Of a stretch of DNA of 64,000 nucleotides, positions 1-8,969 are shown piece after piece. The translations under genes were made by a program, and so were the position numbers. Every line of letters begins with the position of its first letter. Position 1 is the first letter of the stretch. The notes under the pieces were generated by a model. The model saw only the letters and a list, made by a program, of their open reading frames with translations, did not search any database and was not told the origin of the DNA. Where the stretch lies: NCBI GenBank assembly GCA_038749595.1, contig JBCDHW010000011.1, positions 1-64,000 on the forward strand, read 5' to 3'. Source of the stretch: Parvularcula sp038749595 (GTDB lineage: Bacteria > Pseudomonadota > Alphaproteobacteria > Caulobacterales > Parvularculaceae).

Positions 1-31
1 AACAGGTCGGCCGCGCAAACGGGAAATTTCG

Positions 32-1036
32 GTGACTGAAATGCGCCGTATCGTCATCTGGGCAGTCAGCGATGGCCGCGCAGGGATGGAAAACCAAGTG
101 CTCGGTCTTGCAGAGGCAATCCAGCGGCGGATTCCAGCGTCGATCGTGGTCAAACGGCTGTCGATCGACCCGACGATCGAGCGCTTGCCGCGTTTCCTTT
201 GGGGCAATCCCTTTAATCATCTGAGCCGGACGAGCGATAAGCTCGAGCCGCCGTGGCCTGACGTGTTCATCGGATGCGGCCGCCGTGTGGTGCCGTTTAC
301 CCGCGCCCTCAAGCAGCAATGTTATACCGTGCAAACCCAGGACCCGCGGGCCAATCCCGAAGACTTCGGCATGGTGGTCCCGCCGATCCACGATAAGCTC
401 TCCGGCCAAGGCGTGGTCCCAATCCAGGGCAGCCCGAACCGCCTAACGAAAGAGCGCCTTCGCATCGAAGGCCAGCTGCTGAAGATGTCCCTGCCCGCGG
501 ACATCAGGCTGAAAACATCCTTCGCCGCGGCGCTCATCGGCGGGCCGAGCAAGGCCTTCCGTTGGACGACTGAGGTCGAGGACGGCATCCTTTCCAGTAT
601 TGGCGCTGCGATCGAAGCCGGGCACTTCGTGCTCGCCACCCGCTCGCGCAGGACGCCGCCAAGCTTTGTCGATCGTCTGCAATACGCCTTCAAACCGAAC
701 AAGTTCTGGCTTTGGGACGGTGAGCCCGTCGGGCCGATCGACAACCCCTATTTTGGGATGCTCGGGCTCGCCGACCGGGTGTTGGTGACGGAAGAGAGCG
801 CCAACATGATCACCGAAGCAGCGTTCACCGGCAAGCCGGTCCACCTCCTGTCGATGCAAGGCGGCGGCGGGAAGTGGAAGCGCTTCCACGAGGCGCTTAT
901 CAAGCGCGGCGTGCTGAAACCAAGCGCCGGAATGCGCGATACGTGGACCTACGCCCCGCTGCGCGAAACCGATCGCGTCGCCGACGAAATCGTCAAACGC
1001 CTGACGCTCCGCGGGATTGTGGACTCATACAACTAA
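32..1036 (+). CDS. ELM1-like (DUF1022) protein
   Basis: A 334-residue protein of the mitochondrial-fission ELM1 family (DUF1022), recognised from the N-terminal WAVSDGRAGMENQ segment, the IGCGRR segment and the C-terminal TEESANMITEA region. The family is predicted to have a GT-B glycosyltransferase-like fold; the bacterial function is not established. The GTG start at 32 is used, with an ATG at 41 as alternative. The frame is open to the left edge, but family members begin close to this point, so the gene is probably complete. It reads away from the left edge and is followed by an unrelated lipoprotein gene. Confidence 0.85.
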   Translation: MTEMRRIVIWAVSDGRAGMENQVLGLAEAIQRRIPASIVVKRLSIDPTIERLPRFLWGNPFNHLSRTSDKLEPPWPDVFIGCGRRVVPFTRALKQQCYTVQTQDPRANPEDFGMVVPPIHDKLSGQGVVPIQGSPNRLTKERLRIEGQLLKMSLPADIRLKTSFAAALIGGPSKAFRWTTEVEDGILSSIGAAIEAGHFVLATRSRRTPPSFVDRLQYAFKPNKFWLWDGEPVGPIDNPYFGMLGLADRVLVTEESANMITEAAFTGKPVHLLSMQGGGGKWKRFHEALIKRGVLKPSAGMRDTWTYAPLRETDRVADEIVKRLTLRGIVDSYN

Positions 1037-1137
1037 AGCGCTCCCCAGCCAGCCGCGACTGGCTTAAAGGCGCTCCAAAACCATCTCCTCTGAAGACCTA
1101 GGACGCTCGCGTCCCAGCTCACCGGAGAAGTTGCGCC

Positions 1138-1590
1138 ATGCGAACCATCGCCACTCTAGCTGCTGCCCTCGCGGCATCATGCACCCACGGCGATGCGCCA
1201 AACCCCTCTGCGCCAGGGCCGTTCGGTTGGCTCGAAGGCTGCTGGGTCACGCAGAGCGGGGCGAGTGAGGAAGTCTGGGCCGCCGCCGGTGAGAGCCTGC
1301 TTATCGGCTACAACACCGTCAGCCGGGATGGAGAAGTGGTCTTCTTCGAGCAGCTCCGCATCGAAGAGACACAAGAGGGTTGGGTGTTCTTCGCCTATCC
1401 CCGCGGCCGGGGGCCCACGCCTTTCGCGCTGGCGGAACAGGGCGAAAGCTCAGCTTCGTTCGCTAACCCCGACCACGATTTCCCCCAGGTCCTCCGTTAC
1501 TCTCGCGAGGGCGACACGCTCACTGCAGTCGCGTCCCTCACCAGCGGCGAGCGCGCGCAGGGGTGGGTCTACACGCCCTGCGGCGGCTGA
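1138..1590 (+). CDS. DUF6265-type lipoprotein
   Basis: A 150-residue secreted protein. The N-terminus is a short hydrophobic signal ending in LAASC, a plausible lipobox, so it is probably a lipoprotein. The mature part has the pattern of DUF6265 proteins: GWLEGCW near residue 30, a central EVWAAAGESLLIGYN and a late NPDHDFPQ segment. The family is thought to be a small lipocalin-like barrel of unknown ligand. It lies 75 bp upstream of another lipoprotein gene in the same direction and may be co-transcribed with it. The function is unknown. Confidence 0.75.
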   Translation: MRTIATLAAALAASCTHGDAPNPSAPGPFGWLEGCWVTQSGASEEVWAAAGESLLIGYNTVSRDGEVVFFEQLRIEETQEGWVFFAYPRGRGPTPFALAEQGESSASFANPDHDFPQVLRYSREGDTLTAVASLTSGERAQGWVYTPCGG

Positions 1591-1665
1591 GCGCTGCGAC
1601 GAACGACAGTCGCTCTCTCGGCGCGCTGTGCTAAGTCCCAGCAAAAGTGCTGAGGGAACCCACCT

Positions 1666-2793
1666 ATGATCAACCGTCTCGCTTGGGCAGGCCTCGCCGC
1701 CGCCCTCAGTATCGCTGCATGTGCTTCGCCAACCGAAGGCCCGGCCCTCGAGAGGACCTTCCAGCCTCGACCCGGCACGAGCACGGACTTCACCTTCCAG
1801 TCGGAAGGGCAAACCCTTTCCGGCATTTTTGATACGCCCACGGACGGTGAGGCCGAAGCCCTCATCATCTTTGTGCACGGCTACGGCCCGACGGACATCC
1901 GCAACCGTCCTTCGTTCAGAGAGCTCCGTTCACGGTTCAATGCGCTCGGCATCGCCACGGCGCTATGGGACAAGCCCGGGCAAGGGCAAAGCGAAGGCAC
2001 CTTTGACATCAACCAGTCCGTCTACGCCAGCGCACGAGAGGTCGTTGACGCGGCCGCTCACTTCCGCGCTGTCCGTGCGCCGGGTGCGGAGCGTATCGGC
2101 ATCTGGGGCATCAGCCGCGCAGGCTGGATCGCACCGATCGCCATGTCCGAAGATGATGACCTGTCGTTCTGGATCTCCGTCAGCGGAACAACAGCCGAAG
2201 ACAACTTCCCCTACCTCCTCCTCTCCAACCTCCCCTTCGAAGGCGGTACGGAAGAGGAAGCCGCCGCGCTTGGTGCTGCGTGGCGCGAGGGCTGCCGCCT
2301 CTATCGCACAGGCGGATCGTACGACGCATACAGACAAGTGATGCAGCCGCTCATCGACAACGCCTACATCACCCGGATGCGCGGCGGTTGGCAAACCCGG
2401 GCCCAGTACGAGGCCTCCCAAAAAAGCTGTAGCGGCGGCACCTGCACTCGGACCGACAACGACATGTGCGCCTACGTCTTCATCGAAGAGTTCGGCGCCA
2501 TGCTCTCGTCCCTCGACGTCGACACGCTCGCAGTGTTTGGCGAGCGCGACCTCAACATCGACTGGCGCAAGACCCACGAGCTTTACGAAGCCACCCTCGG
2601 CAGCAACCCTCAGGCGAGCCTAGCTGTAGAGGTATTCCCCGGCGTCGATCACAATATCAACCCGTCAGAAACGGGCAGTCTCCGCGAAATGCAAACCATG
2701 GGTACCGCGAGCAAACCGGAGCGATTCTTCACCGTTCAAGAAGAGTGGCTGGAGAGCGTTGTGCTCATCCAGGGCGCTCGGGAAGAGGATTAA
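1666..2793 (+). CDS. Alpha/beta hydrolase lipoprotein
   Basis: A 375-residue alpha/beta hydrolase with a lipoprotein-type signal (LSIAAC lipobox near residue 19). Fold landmarks are the oxyanion-side FVHGYG, the WDKPGQGQS segment and a nucleophile elbow of form GISRAG around residue 150. A late acidic residue (GERDLNI) and a histidine (PGVDHNI) complete a likely Ser-Asp-His triad. Between them is a cysteine-containing insert. A GAGGGA ribosome site precedes the ATG. The substrate cannot be read from the sequence; esterase or peptidase-like activity in the periplasm is the general expectation. Confidence 0.8.
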   Translation: MINRLAWAGLAAALSIAACASPTEGPALERTFQPRPGTSTDFTFQSEGQTLSGIFDTPTDGEAEALIIFVHGYGPTDIRNRPSFRELRSRFNALGIATALWDKPGQGQSEGTFDINQSVYASAREVVDAAAHFRAVRAPGAERIGIWGISRAGWIAPIAMSEDDDLSFWISVSGTTAEDNFPYLLLSNLPFEGGTEEEAAALGAAWREGCRLYRTGGSYDAYRQVMQPLIDNAYITRMRGGWQTRAQYEASQKSCSGGTCTRTDNDMCAYVFIEEFGAMLSSLDVDTLAVFGERDLNIDWRKTHELYEATLGSNPQASLAVEVFPGVDHNINPSETGSLREMQTMGTASKPERFFTVQEEWLESVVLIQGAREED

Positions 2794-2902
2794 CGCCGCC
2801 AAACGGCTCTATCCGCGCGGTTTCAAGGATGGGAGCACCGCGGGTTGCAGTTCTTCTCCGCCGCCGCCACATACCGAGGCTATCGAATTCGCGAGGCTTC
2901 CT

Positions 2903-3868
2903 ATGGCAGAGACTCTGCACCGCAAAATGCTCATTATCGGTTCTGGCCCGGCGGGCTACACCGCGGCGATCTACGCCGCACGCGCGATGCTGAAGCCGAC
3001 CATCGTGCACGGCCTTCAGCCCGGTGGGCAGCTGACGATCACGACCGATGTGGAAAACTTCCCCGGCTTCGCCGACGTCATCCAGGGTCCTTGGCTGATG
3101 GAGCAGATGCAAAAGCAAGCTGAACATGTCGGTACCGAGATGATTTCGGACATCATCATCAAAGCCGACCTGACCCAGCGGCCGTTCCGCTTTGAAGGCG
3201 ACAGCGGTAAGACGTACACGGCTGATGCAGTCGTCATCGCCACCGGTGCGCAAGCCAAGTGGCTGGGCCTTCCGTCCGAGCAACACTTCCAAGGCTTCGG
3301 CGTTTCGGCATGCGCCACCTGCGATGGGTTCTTCTACCGCGGTAAGAACGTCGCCGTGGTCGGCGGCGGCAACACCGCTGTCGAAGAAGCGCTCTTCCTC
3401 ACCAACTTCGCTGAGAAAGTGACACTCATCCACCGCCGCGATAGTCTGCGGGCGGAGAAAATCCTGCAGGAGCGCCTCCTCAAGCACCCGAAGGTCGAGG
3501 TCCTCTGGAACCGCCAAGTCGAAGAAGTCCTCGGTGACGAGAACCCGAAGGGTGTGACCGGCCTGAGGCTTGCCTCCACTGTCGGCGAAGACACGATCGA
3601 CATCCCGGTCCACGGCTTCTTCGTCGCGATCGGCCATGCTCCGGCTACGGAGCTCTTCAAGGGCCAGCTTGAGATGAACGACGGCGGCTATATCCAAACT
3701 GCGCCCGACTCAACGGCAACGGAAATCCCGGGCGTCTACGCCGCAGGGGACGTGACCGACGAGATTTACCGCCAGGCCGTCACCGCCGCAGGCATGGGCT
3801 GCATGGCCGCGCTCGAAGCCGAGAAGTTTCTGGCCGCGCAGGAGGCCACGCTGCAAGCGGCGGAGTAA
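2903..3868 (+). CDS. trxB: Thioredoxin reductase
   Basis: A 321-residue NADPH:thioredoxin reductase, reducing thioredoxin through FAD and a redox disulfide. Visible are the N-terminal FAD-binding GSGPAGYTAA, the active-site CATC, the NADPH-binding GGGNTAVEEA and the C-terminal FAD motif GVYAAGDVTD. Length is normal. The frame is open further upstream (to 2759), but the ATG at 2903 gives the family's usual N-terminus (ETLHRKMLIIGSGPAG), and an earlier start would overlap the preceding hydrolase gene. It converges on surE with only 12 bp between the stops. Confidence 0.96.
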   Translation: MAETLHRKMLIIGSGPAGYTAAIYAARAMLKPTIVHGLQPGGQLTITTDVENFPGFADVIQGPWLMEQMQKQAEHVGTEMISDIIIKADLTQRPFRFEGDSGKTYTADAVVIATGAQAKWLGLPSEQHFQGFGVSACATCDGFFYRGKNVAVVGGGNTAVEEALFLTNFAEKVTLIHRRDSLRAEKILQERLLKHPKVEVLWNRQVEEVLGDENPKGVTGLRLASTVGEDTIDIPVHGFFVAIGHAPATELFKGQLEMNDGGYIQTAPDSTATEIPGVYAAGDVTDEIYRQAVTAAGMGCMAALEAEKFLAAQEATLQAAE

Positions 3869-3880
3869 GCCAAGCCGGGC

Positions 3881-4633
3881 TTAAAATGCCCCCTTCAGGC
3901 GCTCGATCGTTCGCTCATCCGTCAACTGAAGATGCAGCGGCGTGATCGAGATATGCTTTGTCCAGATGGCGTGAAGGTCAGTCCCCGCGGGAGGCTCCGA
4001 GGGCTTCCCTCCGAACCCGAACCAATAGTACCGCCGCTGGCGCATATCCATGCGCTCCTCGACGATCAGCTCGATATTCTCTCGGCGACCCTGCTGGGTG
4101 AGCTGAACACCTGCCACCTCATCGGGTTCGCACATCGGGAAGTTGATGTTGATGACCACGTCGTCCGCCCAGCCGTTATCAAGCAGCTTACGGATGATCT
4201 GCGGTGCGTGGGCCTCGGCGGTGTGAAACGGTGCCTTGTGCCGGTCTGCACGGACCTGGCTCATCGCGATCGAAGGGATACCAATCGTCATGCCCTGAAA
4301 AGCAGCAGCTATCGTGCCCGACATGGTGACGTCTTCCGCGACATTCATCCCGTTGTTCACGCCTGAGAGGATGAGGTCCGGCTTTTTCTCCTTGAGCAGC
4401 TGTTCAACGCCGAGCTGGATGCAGTCCGTAGGCGTACCATCTACCGCATAGCGCTGGGGCGCGACCTTCCGGATACGGAGTGGCCGCGTCAACGTTATCG
4501 ACCGCGCCATGCCCGACTGGTCGACCTCCGGCGCGACCGTCCAGACATCATCGGAGAGCTCCCGCGCAATCGCCTCGAGAGCCTCGAGCCCCTTGGCATT
4601 GATCCCATCATCGTTGGAACAAAGAATGCGCAT
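3881..4633 (-). CDS. surE: 5'/3'-nucleotidase SurE
   Basis: A 250-residue SurE survival protein, a metal-dependent 5'/3'-nucleotidase and exopolyphosphatase acting on nucleoside monophosphates. The start MRILCSNDDG contains the conserved metal-binding NDDG, and later SGVNNGMN and SGTIAAA segments are family signatures. The ATG at 4633 places the NDDG at residues 8-11 as in the family; an ATG 18 bases upstream (4651) would add MRKGGR. It lies downstream of serS on the same strand, a common alphaproteobacterial pairing, but here a small opposite-strand reading frame sits between the two. Confidence 0.95.
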   Translation of the reverse strand: MRILCSNDDGINAKGLEALEAIARELSDDVWTVAPEVDQSGMARSITLTRPLRIRKVAPQRYAVDGTPTDCIQLGVEQLLKEKKPDLILSGVNNGMNVAEDVTMSGTIAAAFQGMTIGIPSIAMSQVRADRHKAPFHTAEAHAPQIIRKLLDNGWADDVVININFPMCEPDEVAGVQLTQQGRRENIELIVEERMDMRQRRYYWFGFGGKPSEPPAGTDLHAIWTKHISITPLHLQLTDERTIERLKGAF

Positions 4634-4769
4634 CCTGCCGCCCTTTCGCATGTCCCGCTGGTTAACCACCCCCGAGTGGGCGCGCGCAAGCGTGATCGTC
4701 TCTCGAAAACGCGCGCTTGCCCTCGGGTCGCCGCACAGCGCATAACGCCTATATTGTGCACTGCAGCAA

Positions 4770-5087
4770 ATGAGCGTTCCGATGATTGATCCCCGAAGCC
4801 TCGAAGACTTGATGCTCACCAACCTGGTCATCGGCAACAGATTTTGGCGGATCGCAACGGGGGATTGGGAGGCGCCGTCGGAGCTCCACCGCATGGTCGA
4901 CGAAAAGGTCCGCGCCGCCCACGATGGCTATTGGGCGGTGACGAAAGCGCTCTTCGACCTTGGCGTCGACCTCGCCCTGCAGCCCAGCCGCCCGGAAAGT
5001 TGGACGGCACCAGCGGAGATTTTTGTCGATCCCGGACGCACCACCTTACGCGCGAATGCCCGCCGCCTGGCCGGTTATTCCGGGTAA
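4770..5087 (+). CDS. Small hypothetical protein
   Basis: A 105-residue open frame that fits exactly between surE and serS on the opposite strand, diverging from surE and converging on serS with 15 bp to spare. Composition is that of a soluble, partly helical protein (LEDLMLTNLVIGNRFWRIATG, then HRMVDEKVRAAHDGYWAVTKA); no domain is recognised. There is no clear ribosome site before the ATG at 4770 or the second ATG at 4782. A TATATT sequence at about 4750 could be a -10 element. The position and codon pattern favour a real gene, but this rests on inference. Confidence 0.5.
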   Translation: MSVPMIDPRSLEDLMLTNLVIGNRFWRIATGDWEAPSELHRMVDEKVRAAHDGYWAVTKALFDLGVDLALQPSRPESWTAPAEIFVDPGRTTLRANARRLAGYSG

Positions 5088-5102
5088 GCAGCGGTCAAAG
5101 GG

Positions 5103-6377
5103 TCACCCTCGCTCGATGCGGTCCTTGCCCATGAGCGGCTTCAACACATCGGGCACGGCAATCGATCCATCCGCTTGCTGATAGTTTTCGAGGATCGCCA
5201 CCATCGTGCGGCCCACGGCAAGGCCTGAACCGTTCAGTGTATGGACGAAGTCTGGCTTTTTCTGTCCCTCTTTTCGGTAACGTCCGTTCATCCGCCGCGC
5301 TTGGAACGCATGACAGTTCGAGCACGAGCTGATCTCGCGATACTGGCCCTGCCCCGGCAACCAAACCTCCAGATCATAGGTGCGCGCAGACGCAAAGCCG
5401 ATATCGCCGGTGCAAAGCAGCATCGTGCGGAATGCCAGATCAAGGCGCTTCAACACTTCTTCCGCACACGACGTCATGCGTTCGTGTTCGTCTTTCGAGG
5501 CCTCAGGGGTGGTGATCGAAACGAGCTCCACTTTAGAGAACTGGTGCATACGGATCATCCCCCGCGTATCGCGTCCAGCGGATCCGGCCTCGGCACGGAA
5601 ACACTGGGTCCAAGCGGTCATCCGTTTTGGTAGCTCCTCCTCAGACAAGATCTCTTCGCGCACCAGGTTCGTCAGTGTGACCTCAGCCGTTGGCGTAAGG
5701 TACTGACCTTCCGTCGTTTTGAAGGCATCCTCTTCAAATTTTGGCAGCTGCCCCGTTCCCACCAGCGGATCAGCATTCACCAAAACCGGCGGCATGACTT
5801 CCTGATAGCCAAACTCCTCCGTATGAAGATTGAGCATAAACGTCGCGATCGCACGCTCCAGCTTGGCGAGGTCGCTTTTGAGAACAACAAACCGGGCGCC
5901 CGAAAGCTTTGCCGCGCCCTCAAAGTCCATCATCCCTAGCGCTTCGCCGAGGTCCACGTGGTCTTTTGCGTCGGGAATCGTCCGCGGATCCCCCCACCGG
6001 CGCACCTCGACGTTGTCGTTTTCATCGGCGCCGGTTGGCACATCATCGTCCATCGCGTTGGGAATGGGAAGGAGAGCGTTATGCAGCTGAGCCGCTAAGG
6101 CCCTCTCCTCATCCTCCAGCTCTTTAACACGGTCCTTCAGTGCACCGACTTCTGCCATAGCGGCCTGCGCAGCGGCTTCGTCGCCCGACGCCTTTGCGGC
6201 GCCAATGCGCTTTGAAATCGCTTTTTGCTCCGCCTGCGCATCATTCATAGCTTTGACGGTCGCCACGCGCTGCGCATCGATGGAGAGCAACGAAGAGGCA
6301 CGCACTTCGCTGCCGCGCCGAACCATGGCGGCGTCGAAAGCTGCGGGATCGTCTTTGATGACGCGGATGTCGTGCAT
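5103..6377 (-). CDS. serS: Seryl-tRNA synthetase
   Basis: A 424-residue class II seryl-tRNA synthetase that charges tRNA-Ser. The N-terminal MHDIRVIKDDP and the long tRNA-binding coiled coil (about residues 30-100) are followed by the catalytic core. Motif 2 (CFRAEAGSAGRDTRGMIR) and motif 3 (SGLAVGRTMVAILENYQ) are present. The ATG at 6377 is chosen because GGAGAG lies just upstream and it gives the family N-terminus; the frame continues upstream without a better start. The stop lies 15 bp from the convergent small gene. Confidence 0.97.
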   Translation of the reverse strand: MHDIRVIKDDPAAFDAAMVRRGSEVRASSLLSIDAQRVATVKAMNDAQAEQKAISKRIGAAKASGDEAAAQAAMAEVGALKDRVKELEDEERALAAQLHNALLPIPNAMDDDVPTGADENDNVEVRRWGDPRTIPDAKDHVDLGEALGMMDFEGAAKLSGARFVVLKSDLAKLERAIATFMLNLHTEEFGYQEVMPPVLVNADPLVGTGQLPKFEEDAFKTTEGQYLTPTAEVTLTNLVREEILSEEELPKRMTAWTQCFRAEAGSAGRDTRGMIRMHQFSKVELVSITTPEASKDEHERMTSCAEEVLKRLDLAFRTMLLCTGDIGFASARTYDLEVWLPGQGQYREISSCSNCHAFQARRMNGRYRKEGQKKPDFVHTLNGSGLAVGRTMVAILENYQQADGSIAVPDVLKPLMGKDRIERG

Positions 6378-6432
6378 AATGCTCTCCGGGAATTTGCGCC
6401 GCACCATAGTGGCGCGCGCGCAGGGGGCAAGG

Positions 6433-6942
6433 TCAGAGCCGCTCCGCCGTGATCACCGGCAGCGCGTCGATCATCTCAGCCACCGAAGCGCCGGTCACAG
6501 GATGCGTCCAGGCCGGCGCAACGTCTTGAAGAGGCAAGAGAACAAAGTCCCTCTCCGCAATCGCGGGATGCGGCAAACGGAGTTCGGGCGTTTCACGCGT
6601 TGCACACCCCAGGGCTAAGAGATCTAGGTCTAGCGTACGCGGTGCATACCGTTCCGCGGGATCGTCTGAGCGCAAGCGCCCGAACCCGGCCTCAATCGAC
6701 AACAAGGCCATCAGCAACGCCTCGGGCTGAAGACTTGTCGCGAGCACAGCGACGGCATTGGTATAGGCCGGTGCCGAAGGATCCGGCCAAGCGGGACTTT
6801 TATAAAGCGGCGACAGGTGCACTTCCGTACCCAGCGTTTCCAATGCACGCGCCGCACGCCAAATAATCGAAGGCGAATCAAAACCGCACCAAGACTTGTT
6901 GGAACCAAGGCCAATCAAGGCCTTAGGCCGTGCGTTTGTCAT
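6433..6942 (-). CDS. folK: HPPK, folate biosynthesis
   Basis: A 169-residue 2-amino-4-hydroxy-6-hydroxymethyldihydropteridine pyrophosphokinase, which activates the pterin with ATP before condensation with p-aminobenzoate. Signatures are the N-terminal ALIGLGSN, the central APRTLDLDLLALG and the LPHPAIAERDFVLLPL segment. Its folate-pathway partner folP lies about 4.5 kb away on the same strand and not in an operon with it. It is divergent from the NYN-domain gene. Confidence 0.93.
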   Translation of the reverse strand: MTNARPKALIGLGSNKSWCGFDSPSIIWRAARALETLGTEVHLSPLYKSPAWPDPSAPAYTNAVAVLATSLQPEALLMALLSIEAGFGRLRSDDPAERYAPRTLDLDLLALGCATRETPELRLPHPAIAERDFVLLPLQDVAPAWTHPVTGASVAEMIDALPVITAERL

Positions 6943-6954
6943 CGTCGGTGCCCC

Positions 6955-6979
6955 TTGCTATCGCTAACGAAACTATAAT
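6955..6979 (+). promoter_or_regulatory. Possible promoter of NYN gene
   Basis: A perfect TATAAT at 6974-6979 lies 31 bp before the NYN-domain start codon, in the folK/NYN divergent gap. The only -35-like element, TTGCTA at 6955, is 13 bp away, which is too close, so only the -10 is credible. Confidence 0.35.
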
Positions 6980-7010
6980 CGCGCCGAGACCTTTTCAACC
7001 GGAGTTGTTG

Positions 7011-7595
7011 ATGTCGGAATGGATGGGGCTTGACCCTGATGATCGTACCGCAGTTTTTATTGATGGTGCCAACCTCTACAAGACTGCAAAAACGCTCGGC
7101 TTTGATATTGATTACAAGGCTCTTTTAGCGCGGGTTAAGCGAGAAACGCGACTCGTCCGAGCACTGTATTACACCGCGATGCAGGAAGATAAGGATGCGG
7201 ATTATTCGCCTTTGCGTCCGCTCGTCGACTGGCTGGATTACAACGGGTTCACACTCAAGACAAAGATCGCCCGCGAGTTCACCGACAAAGAAGGCCGTAA
7301 ACGCTATCGCGGCTCCACGGATATCGAGCTCGCTGTCGATATGGTGCTGATGGCTGAGAAGCTCGATTGTATTGTGCTGTTCACCGGCAACGGCGATTTC
7401 AAACACGCGATCGCCCGGGCCCAGGAACTCGGCTGCCGGATCATTTGTGTCTCGACAGTGGAAACCCAGCCGCCCATGGCCAGCGACGAAATTCGGCGGC
7501 AAGCGGATCAATTTGTCGATCTGACATCGCTTGAAGACGTCATCGGGCGGAAGGGCCAACCCGCCCGCCGCGAGCCCGGTGATGACGACGCGTGA
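7011..7595 (+). CDS. NYN domain (LabA/DUF88) protein
   Basis: A 194-residue protein of the LabA/DUF88 branch of NYN domains, a PIN-like fold expected to be a metal-dependent ribonuclease. The acidic residues characteristic of the fold are visible in FIDGANLY (near residue 18), STDIELAVDM and TGNGDF. The ATG at 7011 has GGAG six bases upstream and is preferred over starts further up that would overlap folK. The next gene, a uracil-DNA glycosylase, overlaps it by four bases, so the two are probably translated together. Confidence 0.88.
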   Translation: MSEWMGLDPDDRTAVFIDGANLYKTAKTLGFDIDYKALLARVKRETRLVRALYYTAMQEDKDADYSPLRPLVDWLDYNGFTLKTKIAREFTDKEGRKRYRGSTDIELAVDMVLMAEKLDCIVLFTGNGDFKHAIARAQELGCRIICVSTVETQPPMASDEIRRQADQFVDLTSLEDVIGRKGQPARREPGDDDA

Positions 7596-8260
7596 GCGTC
7601 ACACCGCCAGAAGCGCCGAAACACTGCCCGCTGTGCCCGCGGCTTGTCGCTTATCGCGAGGAAATCGCGGCGCAGGAACCGGCATGGTTCAACGGCGCTG
7701 TCCCAAGCTTCGCACCCGCCAATGAAAACGATGAAGTCCGTCTCTTGATCATCGGCTTAGCCCCCGGACGCACCGGAGCGAACCGGACCGGCAGACCGTT
7801 TACAGGAGACTGGGCTGGCGATCTTCTCTACGGCTCCCTCCTGCGCTTAGGTCTCGCCGCCGGTGAGTATGACAAGCGCCACGACGATAGCCTCACGCTG
7901 AAGAACACGATGATCACCAATGCCGTGCGCTGCGTCCCGCCAGAGAACAAACCAGTCGGCGCGGAGATCAATTCCTGCCGCCCTTTCCTCCTTTCACGGA
8001 TTGAAAGCCTGCCGAATTTAAGAACGCTTCTGTGCCTCGGCAAAATCGCGCATGACACGACACTCAGGGCGCTCGGCCAGCGCGTCGCAGGGATGCCCTT
8101 TGGTCACGACACGGACTATAGTATTGAAAATAATGGCCGGGTTCTGCGCCTGCGCTCGTCCTATCACTGCAGCCGTTACAACACATCGACCGGCCGGTTG
8201 ACCGAAGCGATGTTTGACAACGTCGTCGGCAAATGCGCCGCCGATGTTCAAGCGGCCTAG
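7592..8260 (+). CDS. Family 5 uracil-DNA glycosylase
   Basis: A 222-residue uracil-DNA glycosylase of the type-5 (UDGb) class, removing uracil and possibly other deaminated bases from DNA. Motif 1 reads GLAPGRTGANRTGRPFTGD, with the catalytic-loop composition typical of UDGb, and the late motif is SYHCSRYNTSTGRLT. Cysteines at CPLCPR near the N-terminus plus CVPP/CRPF/CLG positions fit the 4Fe-4S cluster ligands of this class. The GTG start overlaps the upstream NYN gene stop (GTGA). It converges with a hypothetical gene 10 bp away. Confidence 0.88.
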   Translation: MSVTPPEAPKHCPLCPRLVAYREEIAAQEPAWFNGAVPSFAPANENDEVRLLIIGLAPGRTGANRTGRPFTGDWAGDLLYGSLLRLGLAAGEYDKRHDDSLTLKNTMITNAVRCVPPENKPVGAEINSCRPFLLSRIESLPNLRTLLCLGKIAHDTTLRALGQRVAGMPFGHDTDYSIENNGRVLRLRSSYHCSRYNTSTGRLTEAMFDNVVGKCAADVQAA

Positions 8261-8269
8261 CACCAACGC

Positions 8270-8938
8270 TTATTCTGCTTCGCTAGCGCAGTCGGGATAG
8301 TCGTAGTCCATCACAAAGGCCATCTCCATCGTGCTGCCCATGGCGCTGACGGATGTTCTCATATCCTCTTTGATCGGACGAATGCTGCCATCGACCGCTC
8401 CGAAGAAGACGGCACGCTCGAATTCCTGGATCTTGGCGACAAGCCGCATACGGATTGGTTTATCAAGGCGCTCGCGATACTCCGAAATGAACGGACCCGC
8501 CGCCCCTTCGGAAACGCGCAAGTCGACCGAGGCGTTCTTCGAAAGATCCTTCCCGCTCAGCTCAATCGTGCCCTTGGGAAGGTCACTTGCCCGAAACAGC
8601 GTGCCCTCGCCCTCGCTTTCAACGCGAGACATCGCGAAATCGAGTGCGTCCAGCGCTTGCTCATAGCCAATCGCACCGAGGCTAACCGAGTCATCCTCGC
8701 CGGACCCATCATCGCTCGACGCTTCGGGTGCCTCTTCATCCGTCAGCGGATCACCGTTGGCGTCCACCCGCGTCATTGTCTCCGTCTCTGGATCGATCCG
8801 CAGATACTCGACATTCTCCTCGCCATCGGCGTCGAAGGTCATCGTGAGATTGAACGGGCACGTCCGGGGCGGCGGCTCGGGCATCTCGCGCAACGAGTCG
8901 AGCAGAGGATCGGAGACGAGCAAAAAGAGAGCGATCAT
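8270..8938 (-). CDS. Hypothetical protein after thiD
   Basis: A 222-residue protein I do not recognise. The N-terminal MIALFLLVSDPLLDSL is hydrophobic and may be a signal or anchor. A GTG about 50 bases further upstream would add basic residues (VARKSIDLARQ) and overlap the thiD end. The middle carries an acidic low-complexity linker (EAPEASSDDGSGEDDS). The C-terminal half is ordered-looking and rich in strands. It follows thiD closely on the same strand and is probably the last gene of that operon. Exported or membrane-anchored is a reasonable guess; no function is proposed. Confidence 0.6.
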   Translation of the reverse strand: MIALFLLVSDPLLDSLREMPEPPPRTCPFNLTMTFDADGEENVEYLRIDPETETMTRVDANGDPLTDEEAPEASSDDGSGEDDSVSLGAIGYEQALDALDFAMSRVESEGEGTLFRASDLPKGTIELSGKDLSKNASVDLRVSEGAAGPFISEYRERLDKPIRMRLVAKIQEFERAVFFGAVDGSIRPIKEDMRTSVSAMGSTMEMAFVMDYDYPDCASEAE

Positions 8939-8969
8939 CCCGTAACCAGACCCCGCTTGGCGCGCAAGG

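Noticed and set aside
443..889. Long minus-strand frame inside the ELM1-like gene
   Set aside because: It lies wholly within a recognised gene on the other strand, lacks a ribosome site, and the product matches nothing; a codon-bias shadow.
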